From Deltaproteobacteria bacterium (GTDB lineage Bacteria; Desulfobacterota; Binatia; UTPRO1), in assembly GCA_020848745.1 (NCBI GenBank), contig JADLHM010000143.1:1-39658 (forward strand): DNA of 39,658 nucleotides, given 5' to 3'. Position 1 is the first letter of the stretch; each line of letters starts with the position of its first letter. Positions 9,320-15,600 of the stretch are shown here, piece after piece. Under the pieces are notes generated by a model. That model saw nothing but the letters and a program-made list of their open reading frames with translations. It had not been told where the DNA came from and made no database searches. Made by a program: the position numbers and the translations under genes.

Positions 9320-11152
9320 TCACTTACAGATCAACGTCGCTTGTGAACTGTTGAACGCGCAGTCTCCAGGCGCAAACGCCGTTTCCCCACAACGTCCTGC
9401 TGCGCCGTCGTTTGGTCCCCCGAGCACGACGATTGCACGAAGCGGCTCGTCTCCGCTGACTACCGGGTAGGTTCCTTTGCTTCCCTGAGCCTTGATCGCA
9501 ACCCGGCCAGGTGCTGTTTTGGCTTTGTCGGCGATCGCCATCTTGGCGATCCCAGCAATCGGATTGCCCGTCGCATCCTTGTACCCCCACTTCTTGCCCG
9601 AGCCGGCGAGGCCCCATCCCCGTGTCCCTTTGCCGGCGTATGATCCTCCTGGGAGTCGTACGTCAATGCGCGTCACGCCGCCCGAGTTCTGGACGAGCAG
9701 GTGAACCCCCCGAGAGGAAGGATCGAGCGTAGCAAAGAGCGGAGCGCCATCTTGAACGAACTCTCCGGCAAGGGAGAGCTTGTCGTTCAACGGCGTCGTG
9801 TCGGTGTTGATCTTGCCCACGATCAGCTTGGCGGGAGGTTTGACGGCGAAATTGCGGGCGCCCGCCACGTTGGTGCAAGGGTCGATCGCGTCACAGGGGC
9901 CATCACCATCGGAATCCGCGACGGTCGTGCAGATCGCACCGCAACACGACAAGTTGGTTCCGTTAGCCACGGCCTCGTCGCAGCTCTCGCCGCCATTGGA
10001 CACGCCGTCGCCACAACTGCCGACTGCGGCAATCGTTCGAACGACGCTGTTCCCGTTGTCGGCGATGAACACTTCGCCGGTCGCGTCGACGGCAACCGAC
10101 CCCGGACTACAGAGCTGGGCAGCAGTGGCTGGGCCCGCATCGCCGGTGTAGCCGCACGTTCCAATCCCTGCGATCGTCGTGATCAGCCCCGATCCGCCAT
10201 GCACCAGGAAGACGCGATTCCCCGCTGAGCTTGCGAACACCAAGTTCCCTGCTCCGTCAATCGCGACCCCGAGGGGAACCAACCCACCGGCTGCCGTTGC
10301 CGGGATGCCATCACCCACGTAGAGCGTGTCGCCGTTGCCGACGATGGTCGTGATGAGCCCGCTCACCGCGTCGACGCGCCGCACGCGACCGTTGAAAGTA
10401 TCGGCGATGAACAGGTTTTCGGAGGAATCGAACGCGAGGAACGTCGGGTTGTTTAGCTGTGCCGACGCGGCTGGGCCTCCATCGCCCGAGAAGCCTCCAG
10501 GCGCGACGCCAGCGACCATGGTGATGATGCCGGTCACAGCGTCGACCCTCCGCACGCGATTGTTGAACGCGTCCGCGATGAATAGATTGCCTGCGGCATC
10601 GACCACGACGCCGCGTGGCCGATTCAGTTGCGCCGCCGTCGCCAACCCCCCGTCGCCGGAAGAGCCCGAAGTGCCGTTGCCAGCGACAGTCGTGATGATG
10701 CCCGTTCCGGCGTCCACGCGCCGCACGCGATGATTACCCGTATCGCCAATGAAGATGTTCCCGGTACCGTCCACCGCGACACCGAGGGGTTCGGCGAGCT
10801 GAGCTGCGGTGGCGAGGCCGCCGTCGCCACCGAAGCCCAGAACACCGTCGCCCGCAACGGTGGTGATGGTGTTCGACGGATCGACCTTCCGAACACGGTT
10901 GTTGGACATGTCGGCAATGAACACGTTGTCCGCCGTGTCCGCAGCGACGGCAAGCGGGCCCGATAGTTGCGCCGCCGTTGCCGGACCGCCGTCACCCGAC
11001 GTTCCTGACGTGCCAGTTCCGGCGAAGGTGCCGATGTCGTCAGGTCCGGCGCTGACAGTGGCGACGTCGAAGGTGAGCACACTGGCCAGCGCCGCCAACA
11101 TCACGATGGTGCAGCGCTTCGCCCAGTACGTTGGATGAGGAAATGTCGGCAT
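9320..11152 (-). CDS. Secreted six-repeat NHL beta-propeller protein with CGDG motif and unassigned C-terminal domain
   Basis: A 610-residue protein starting at the ATG at 11152, with GGAGG eight bases upstream. Residues 1-36 form a signal peptide (basic start, hydrophobic core TIVMLAALASVLTF, then a Ser-Ala-Gly cleavage-type site). Six NHL repeats of about 55 residues follow, each with the theme GDGGxATAAQL..P.GVAVD..GN.FIAD..NNRVRRVD..TGIITTVAG, enough for a six-bladed propeller. Next come a CGDGVSNGGESCDEA cysteine motif, a Ca-binding-like DSDGDGPCDAIDPC, and about 150 residues I cannot assign, with the last Cys-containing part CGETAF..CAFNSSQATLICK. NHL propellers usually bind proteins or ligands; no enzyme motif is seen. 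Base composition is lower in G+C than the neighbours. An outer-surface or extracellular location is inferred. Confidence 0.85.
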   Translation of the reverse strand: MPTFPHPTYWAKRCTIVMLAALASVLTFDVATVSAGPDDIGTFAGTGTSGTSGDGGPATAAQLSGPLAVAADTADNVFIADMSNNRVRKVDPSNTITTVAGDGVLGFGGDGGLATAAQLAEPLGVAVDGTGNIFIGDTGNHRVRRVDAGTGIITTVAGNGTSGSSGDGGLATAAQLNRPRGVVVDAAGNLFIADAFNNRVRRVDAVTGIITMVAGVAPGGFSGDGGPAASAQLNNPTFLAFDSSENLFIADTFNGRVRRVDAVSGLITTIVGNGDTLYVGDGIPATAAGGLVPLGVAIDGAGNLVFASSAGNRVFLVHGGSGLITTIAGIGTCGYTGDAGPATAAQLCSPGSVAVDATGEVFIADNGNSVVRTIAAVGSCGDGVSNGGESCDEAVANGTNLSCCGAICTTVADSDGDGPCDAIDPCTNVAGARNFAVKPPAKLIVGKINTDTTPLNDKLSLAGEFVQDGAPLFATLDPSSRGVHLLVQNSGGVTRIDVRLPGGSYAGKGTRGWGLAGSGKKWGYKDATGNPIAGIAKMAIADKAKTAPGRVAIKAQGSKGTYPVVSGDEPLRAIVVLGGPNDGAAGRCGETAFAPGDCAFNSSQATLICK

Positions 11153-11270
11153 GGGGAACCTCCGTCTCGGGCAGGAAGGGCTCGGTTGATTCGAGAGGCA
11201 CAGCGAGATCCTGTCGGCACGCCGTAAACAAGCACCAGAGGCGCGATGCTGAAGATCGGTATCTGTTCGG

Positions 11271-11340
11271 TGAATCTTTTTTCCACTGCAGCCCTGTAGC
11301 GTTGTCGGTGACGGTCCCCTCGCCGTTGTCGACGAAGCGC
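11271..11340 (-). pseudogene. Fragment of a DUF1566 (Lcl C-terminal-like) protein gene
   Basis: Read on the minus strand, this segment encodes FVDNGEGTVTDNATGLQWKK. It matches the opening motif of DUF1566 domains (F.DNGDGTVTD..TGLMWEK), which are common in secreted proteins of deltaproteobacterial lineages. The frame continues upstream and downstream without further similarity that I recognise. There is no credible start with signal peptide, and the roughly 100 residues expected after the motif are missing. The same-strand NHL gene begins about 120 bases downstream. I read it as the remnant of a decayed or rearranged gene. Confidence 0.5.
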
Positions 11341-11448
11341 GGCTGCGCTGGCACAGCCGGGCAGGATCGCGCACACGAACCAGATGTGTCGCTGACAGAA
11401 CGGGTTCCTAGCACGACCGATCGAGGCGGTGGAAGGAAAATCCTCACT

Positions 11449-11486
11449 GTGACGAACAGCGATGTCCGACGTCGGACGTTGGTCAC
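11449..11486. repeat. Compound inverted repeat with 14-bp palindrome
   Basis: GTCCGACGTCGGAC at 11464-11477 is a perfect 14-base palindrome. It lies between GTGACGAAC (11449-11457) and GTTGGTCAC (11478-11486), which are inverted copies of each other at eight of nine positions. The two symmetries are offset by about 3 bases. A regulator operator between the divergent NHL and 11728 genes, or a cruciform/hairpin, would both fit. Confidence 0.5.
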
Positions 11487-11727
11487 GCAGAGAGCGAGCA
11501 GACGGCGCAACTGCGCAAATGATCGCCCAAGTAGGGAGGAGCGGCGCCTCCTACCGCCGAAGCGTTCCCCCGCTGCGAGGCGCTGTCGACCTCTTCGAAG
11601 GTCGCAGATCACCGGAGTTCGAGGTATCACCGTAACGCAGGCTGGAATCACGAACACGAAGGGGCGCACGCCCAGACCGTTCGTCGGCGCAAACCCGCCG
11701 GCGCTCCGGCAGAAGGGTCCCGAGCAA

Positions 11728-12120
11728 GTGAAAACAATCGTCTTCCTCGTTCTCGTCTACGTCGCCATCGTCGCGGCCTTCGAGTCCCTGATCGGCTTCA
11801 TCCAGCCGGCCGGCGACGCGACGCTCATCCTCACGACCTTCGAGCCCGACGGTACGGCGCACGACCGCGTGCTCGCGCGCCTCGACACCGACGGGAAGGT
11901 GTACGCCTCCGCGAACCACTGGCCGCGCGCCTGGTACCGGCGCGCGCTCGCGAACCCGGACGTGCAGGCGACGCTGGACGGTCGGACGGGGCCCTACCAC
12001 GTCGTCTCCGTCGCAGGCGCGGAAGCCGAGCGCGTGGAGCGTGAGCATCCGCACAGCATGTGGTTCCGTATCGTGACCGGGTTCCCGCCGCGGCATTTCG
12101 TCCGGCTGGATCCGCGTTGA
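11728..12120 (+). CDS. Nitroreductase/DUF385-like small membrane-anchored protein
   Basis: A 130-residue protein from the GTG at 11728, with a GAAGG-like site about ten bases upstream. One N-terminal hydrophobic segment (TIVFLVLVYVAIVAAF) anchors it. The remainder (LILTTFEPDGTAHDRVLARLDT, ANHWPRAWYRRALANPDVQ) resembles the deazaflavin-dependent nitroreductase / DUF385 fold, in which the NHWPR.WY.R...NP.V pattern is typical. Well-known relatives use F420 or flavin cofactors, but activity for this membrane-anchored subgroup is not established. The open frame extends upstream to about 11131, but that part has no resemblance to protein and was left out. It converges with the gene ending at 12150. 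Confidence 0.7.
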   Translation: MKTIVFLVLVYVAIVAAFESLIGFIQPAGDATLILTTFEPDGTAHDRVLARLDTDGKVYASANHWPRAWYRRALANPDVQATLDGRTGPYHVVSVAGAEAERVEREHPHSMWFRIVTGFPPRHFVRLDPR

Positions 12121-12149
12121 CCTCCATCGAACGACGACCGTGGCGCCGC

Positions 12150-12608
12150 TCAGCACTCCCGGTAGCGCTTGCTCCGCGCCTTGACCGGTGCCAGTAGCGA
12201 GAGGTCGTTCTCCGCCACCAGGTATCCCTTCGGGTGCGGCGGCCGCGGCTCCATGCCGATCGCCTGCAGCACAGCGTCCTGCTGGTAGTAGCCGACGTAC
12301 GTGTGCGGAACGAGCGCGTAACCGAAGCCCTGCGTCGCGACGAGCGCGGCGCGCTCGGCCTCGGTGCACTCGACGAACGGCCGCCCGTGCTGCACGCCCG
12401 CCTGCGCGTCGAGATCGCGGAGGCCCTCGACGACCATGGCGCGGAGATCGGGAAGGGAGCGCAGCACGTTCTCGACGTGGGATGCGACACCGGCTGCGCC
12501 GCCGCCGGGCAGGCGGCCGTCGGCGCTCGGCGGGATCAGCGCGTCGAGCACGCACGCGAGAGCGCGATGCTGGTCGGCGTTCAGGTCGGAGGCGGTGGTG
12601 GCGGTCAC
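12150..12608 (-). CDS. Gluconate 2-dehydrogenase subunit 3-like protein
   Basis: A 152-residue protein from the GTG at 12608. The start LNADQHRALACVLDALIPPS is typical of the gluconate 2-dehydrogenase subunit 3 (small subunit) family, which partners a GMC-type flavoprotein. Family members usually carry a Tat or Sec signal that exports the complex, but none is visible here. The gene lies 11 bases downstream of the GMC oxidoreductase gene on the same strand, strongly suggesting one complex. The C-terminal part (TYVGYYQQDAVLQAIGMEPRPPHPKGY) is also family-like. The substrate is unknown. Confidence 0.75.
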   Translation of the reverse strand: MTATTASDLNADQHRALACVLDALIPPSADGRLPGGGAAGVASHVENVLRSLPDLRAMVVEGLRDLDAQAGVQHGRPFVECTEAERAALVATQGFGYALVPHTYVGYYQQDAVLQAIGMEPRPPHPKGYLVAENDLSLLAPVKARSKRYREC

Positions 12609-12619
12609 GATGCGTACCC

Positions 12620-14227
12620 TCAATCGAACAGGTTCGCGAGATTCTTCTTCATGGTGTCGGCGACGTAGAGCGCGAGCGCCTGGATGGTGTTGGTCGGATT
12701 CACGCCCGCCGACGTCGTAAAGATGCTGCCGTCGATGACGAAGAGGTTCTTCACGTCGTGAGCGCGGCCCCACGCGTTCACGACCGAGGTCTCCGGGTCG
12801 GCGCCCATGCGCACGGTCCCCATGAGGTGCCAGCCGGCGAACGGGAGCGGCGCCTGCACCATGAAGTCGGTCGCGCCGGCCGCGGCGAGCACTTCCTTGC
12901 CGCGAGCGACGGCGTGCTCGAGCATGGCCTGGCTGTTCTCGGAGAGCCGGTAGGTGATCCTCGGCGCCGGGATGCCGTCGGAGTCCATGATCTCGGAATC
13001 GAGGGTGACGGTGTTCGTCTCCTCGGGAAGGTCCTCGCAGATCGCGACCATGCCGGCGTTTCGGTCCCAGAGCTCGTCGAAGGCGCGATGGTGGCCCTCG
13101 CCGTGGGGCATACGGCCCGCCGTGAGGCCGATCATTGCGGTCGAGACCGGACCGAAGCCGCGCAGCATCTCGAACGAGTAGCCGCGCGCGAAGCCCCGCG
13201 ACCGATCGGTCTCGTAGAACTCCTGGCTGATGATGCAGCAGCCGGGAGGCCCCTTGTAGCCCTCGAGGCGCTCGGGGAAGAGGCCGGTCACCAACGCGTA
13301 CGGATGGAACATGAGCCGCTTCCCGACGAGGCCGCTCCGGTTGGCGAGGCCGTCGGGGAAGGCCTTCGAGCGCGAGTTCAGCAGCAAGCGCGGCGTGCCG
13401 ACCCCGTTGCACGCAACTACGACGACGTGCGCCCGCTGGCGGCGCTCGACACCGGTCGCGTCGAAGAAGACGACACCGTCGGCCATGCCGTGCTCGTCGA
13501 CGGTGATCTCGCGCACCCGGCAGTGGGTCTCGACACGGACGCCCTTGCGGATCGCGAGCGGCCAGTAGGTGACGTCGGTCGAGGCCTTGGCGCCCTGCGG
13601 GCAGCCCATGAGACACGTGCCGGCGTTGATGCAAGCGGCGCGGCCCTCGTACTCGGCGGTCGTGATCGCGCTGTCGGACGGCCACCAATGCCAGCCGAGG
13701 GCGTTGAAGCCGCGCGCCAGTGTTTCGCCGAGCTTCCCGAGGGGCACCGGCGGGAGCGGCACCCGCTTGCCGGGCGGATACATCGGATCGCCGCTCAGCC
13801 CCGAAACGCCCATCATGCGCGCGTTCAGGTCGTACCAGGGAGCGAGCGTCGCGTAGTCGATCGGCCAGTCGTCGCCGACGCCGTCGAGCGTCCGCACCTT
13901 GAAGTCCGACGGGTGGAAGCGCGGGAAGTGCGCGGCGTAGAGGATCGTGCTGCCGCCGACCGCGTTGAAGTTCGAGATCTGGATCGGCGAGCCCGCGTCG
14001 TTGACGGGATAATCCTCGCGCCGGCCGCGGACGTTCGGCGAGAACGCGAAGTCGCCGAACTGGCGCGCTTCCCAGTCGGCGCGCAGGCCCGGGTAGTCGT
14101 CGCTCTTCATCCAGCCGCCCTGCTCCAGGCAGAGGACGTTCATCTTGGTCTCCGCCATGCTCCATGCGAAGGCGGCGCCGGCGGCGCCGGCACCGATGAT
14201 GAGAACGTCGACGGGCTCGACCGACAT
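12620..14227 (-). CDS. GMC-family FAD-dependent oxidoreductase
   Basis: A 535-residue flavoprotein. The N-terminal FAD-binding Rossmann motif is VLIIGAGAAGAAFA, followed by LEQGG. A CINAGTCLMGCPQGAK stretch typical of gluconate- and glucose-dehydrogenase-type GMC proteins occurs mid-protein. The C-terminal GMC domain has GWHLMGTVRMG, with the likely catalytic His, and FVIDGSIFTTSAGVNPTNTIQALALYVAD, which closes the FAD site. Members oxidise alcohols, sugars or sugar acids; the substrate here cannot be told. No signal peptide precedes the Rossmann fold. It is transcribed just before the subunit 3-like gene and diverges from the HAD gene at 14414. Confidence 0.9.
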   Translation of the reverse strand: MSVEPVDVLIIGAGAAGAAFAWSMAETKMNVLCLEQGGWMKSDDYPGLRADWEARQFGDFAFSPNVRGRREDYPVNDAGSPIQISNFNAVGGSTILYAAHFPRFHPSDFKVRTLDGVGDDWPIDYATLAPWYDLNARMMGVSGLSGDPMYPPGKRVPLPPVPLGKLGETLARGFNALGWHWWPSDSAITTAEYEGRAACINAGTCLMGCPQGAKASTDVTYWPLAIRKGVRVETHCRVREITVDEHGMADGVVFFDATGVERRQRAHVVVVACNGVGTPRLLLNSRSKAFPDGLANRSGLVGKRLMFHPYALVTGLFPERLEGYKGPPGCCIISQEFYETDRSRGFARGYSFEMLRGFGPVSTAMIGLTAGRMPHGEGHHRAFDELWDRNAGMVAICEDLPEETNTVTLDSEIMDSDGIPAPRITYRLSENSQAMLEHAVARGKEVLAAAGATDFMVQAPLPFAGWHLMGTVRMGADPETSVVNAWGRAHDVKNLFVIDGSIFTTSAGVNPTNTIQALALYVADTMKKNLANLFD

Positions 14228-14413
14228 AGGGTCACGCTGCCTACCACGTGGCGCCCGCGCCCACCAACCTGGCGACGAGAGCCTGCGGCGAGAACGGCCC
14301 GATTCAGCGCCGGGCGGCCAATCCCCCCGGCCTCGACGACGCTCCCGCGCATGTCCCGGTCGAGCCCGGGGGGCTCAACTCGCGTGCGCGGCTCTGCTAG
14401 ACGCCTCCGTTCC

Positions 14414-15097
14414 GTGACCTCGACCCCGATCATCACCGCGCTCGTCTTCGACATGGACGGGCTCATGCTCGACACCGAGCCCATCTACCGCGCCTCCTGG
14501 CAGCGCGCCGCGGCCGAACTCGGTTGGGAGATCACCGACGAGGGCTACGAAGTCTTCCTCGGCCGCCGCACGGAGGATGCCGAGGCGGATCTCGTCCGCA
14601 TCTTCGGCCCGACGTTCCCGATCGACCGCTTCCACGTACGCTGGCCCGCCCTCTGGCACGAGATCGCGGCCGCGGGCCTCACGGTGAAGCCCGGCGTGCG
14701 AACGCTCCTCGCCCTCGCCGCGGAGCGCGGACTGCCGCTCGGGCTCGCGACCTCGACCGAGCGCCGGCTCGCGACGCGCACCCTCGGGTACGGCGGCCTC
14801 TCGACGGATCCCTTCCGCGTCGTCGTCACGGGCGACGAGATCGCGCACGGAAAGCCGGCACCCGACATCTACTCGGAAGCGGCGCGCCGGCTCGGCATAG
14901 CGCCCGAACGCTGCGCCGCATTCGAGGACTCCGACGCCGGCACGTTGTCGGCGAGCCGCGCCGGCATGACCACGTTCCAGGTGCCGGACATGAAGGCACC
15001 GTCGCCCGAGGCGTGCGCCGCCGCTTACCGCGTGCTGCGCTCGCTCGAAGAAGTCCCCCCGCTGCTCATCCCCCTCATCACAAGGAGAGACCCATGA
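14414..15097 (+). CDS. HAD-superfamily hydrolase, beta-phosphoglucomutase-like
   Basis: A 227-residue protein from the GTG at 14414. All four HAD motifs are present: VFDMDGLMLDTEP (nucleophile Asp13 and Asp15), LATST (motif II), the Lys of GKPAPDIY (motif III) and FEDSDAG (motif IV). A helical cap lies at about residues 20-90. This is the subfamily of beta-phosphoglucomutase, phosphoglycolate phosphatase and YniC-like sugar phosphatases; the exact substrate cannot be told. The TGA overlaps the next ATG (ATGA), coupling it to the VOC gene. Confidence 0.88.
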   Translation: MTSTPIITALVFDMDGLMLDTEPIYRASWQRAAAELGWEITDEGYEVFLGRRTEDAEADLVRIFGPTFPIDRFHVRWPALWHEIAAAGLTVKPGVRTLLALAAERGLPLGLATSTERRLATRTLGYGGLSTDPFRVVVTGDEIAHGKPAPDIYSEAARRLGIAPERCAAFEDSDAGTLSASRAGMTTFQVPDMKAPSPEACAAAYRVLRSLEEVPPLLIPLITRRDP

Positions 15098-15462
15098 TCG
15101 GCTACGTCACCCTCGGCACCAACGATCTGCAACGCGCCGCAGGCTTCTACGACGCGCTTCTCGGCGAGCTCGGCGCGAAGCGCGCCATGGAGATGGAGAG
15201 ATTCATCGCGTGGGCAACCGCCCCGAACACGCCGATGATCGCGGTCATCGAGCCCTTCGACAAGAAACCGGCCACCGTCGGCAACGGCGTCATGGTCGCC
15301 ATCATGGTGGACAGCGAGGACAAGGTGCGCGCCCTCCATGCCAAAGCCGTCGCGCTCGGCGGCAAGGACGAAGGCGCCCCCGGCTCGCGCGGCCCCGGCT
15401 TCTACGCCGGCTACTTCCGCGATCTCGACGGGAACAAGCTGAACGCGTTCGTCCTCGGCTGA
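15094..15462 (+). CDS. VOC-family (glyoxalase/bleomycin-resistance-like) protein
   Basis: A 122-residue protein with the two beta-alpha-beta-beta-beta modules of the vicinal oxygen chelate fold. It starts MIGYVTLGTNDLQRAAGFYDALLGELG and ends GYFRDLDGNKLNAFVLG, a pattern common in small VOC proteins. The metal-ligand positions are not all obvious, so activity cannot be assigned. AAGGAG six bases before the ATG is a good ribosome-binding site, and the ATG overlaps the HAD stop. A strong hairpin follows 10 bases after the stop. Confidence 0.85.
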   Translation: MIGYVTLGTNDLQRAAGFYDALLGELGAKRAMEMERFIAWATAPNTPMIAVIEPFDKKPATVGNGVMVAIMVDSEDKVRALHAKAVALGGKDEGAPGSRGPGFYAGYFRDLDGNKLNAFVLG

Positions 15463-15471
15463 CCGGGAAGC

Positions 15472-15504
15472 GGCGCAGCTCCCGCCCGCCGCGGGGGCTG
15501 CGCC
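15472..15504 (+). terminator. Strong GC hairpin between the VOC gene and dnaE
   Basis: The arms 15472-15485 and 15491-15504 pair over 14 bases with a single T-G wobble, around the 5-base loop CCGCC. It starts 10 bases after the VOC stop, the right place for a terminator. It is followed by GGGAAAAAA rather than a T tract, so it is not a textbook intrinsic terminator for the + strand. It could still slow polymerase or protect the 3' end of the upstream mRNA. Confidence 0.5.
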
Positions 15505-15600
15505 GGGAAAAAATACTTGCGCGCCGCCGCGGCGAGGCGCATGCTCCCGCTCCATCACGAAGCCCGGTGCGGCGTGACGAAGGAGGGCTAGGGGCGGTTC

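Larger units (their letters stand above)
11153..11727. other. Gene-poor, lower-G+C stretch with inverted repeats
   Basis: These 575 bases hold no intact gene that I can support. They contain the DUF1566-like fragment (11271-11340, minus strand) and three inverted repeats (11449-11486, 11531-11553, 11587-11604), including a 14-base perfect palindrome. G+C is visibly lower than in the flanking housekeeping genes. The stretch must also contain the promoter of the NHL gene (reading left) and probably that of the small membrane protein at 11728 (reading right), but I could not single out convincing -35/-10 pairs. Confidence 0.6.

Noticed and set aside
9990-11100. Periodic DNA repeats resembling a tandem or CRISPR-like array
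   Set aside because: The period of about 168-171 bases keeps frame and encodes NHL blades. There are no short identical repeats with unique spacers.
14362-14376. GAGCC-CGGGG-GGCTC hairpin in the GMC/HAD divergent spacer
   Set aside because: A 5-bp stem without a T tract and no gene ending there; not enough to call a signal.
12188-14413. Long + strand open frame running into the HAD gene
   Set aside because: The upstream part is opposite the GMC oxidoreductase and has no similarity. The HAD domain begins at the GTG at 14414.
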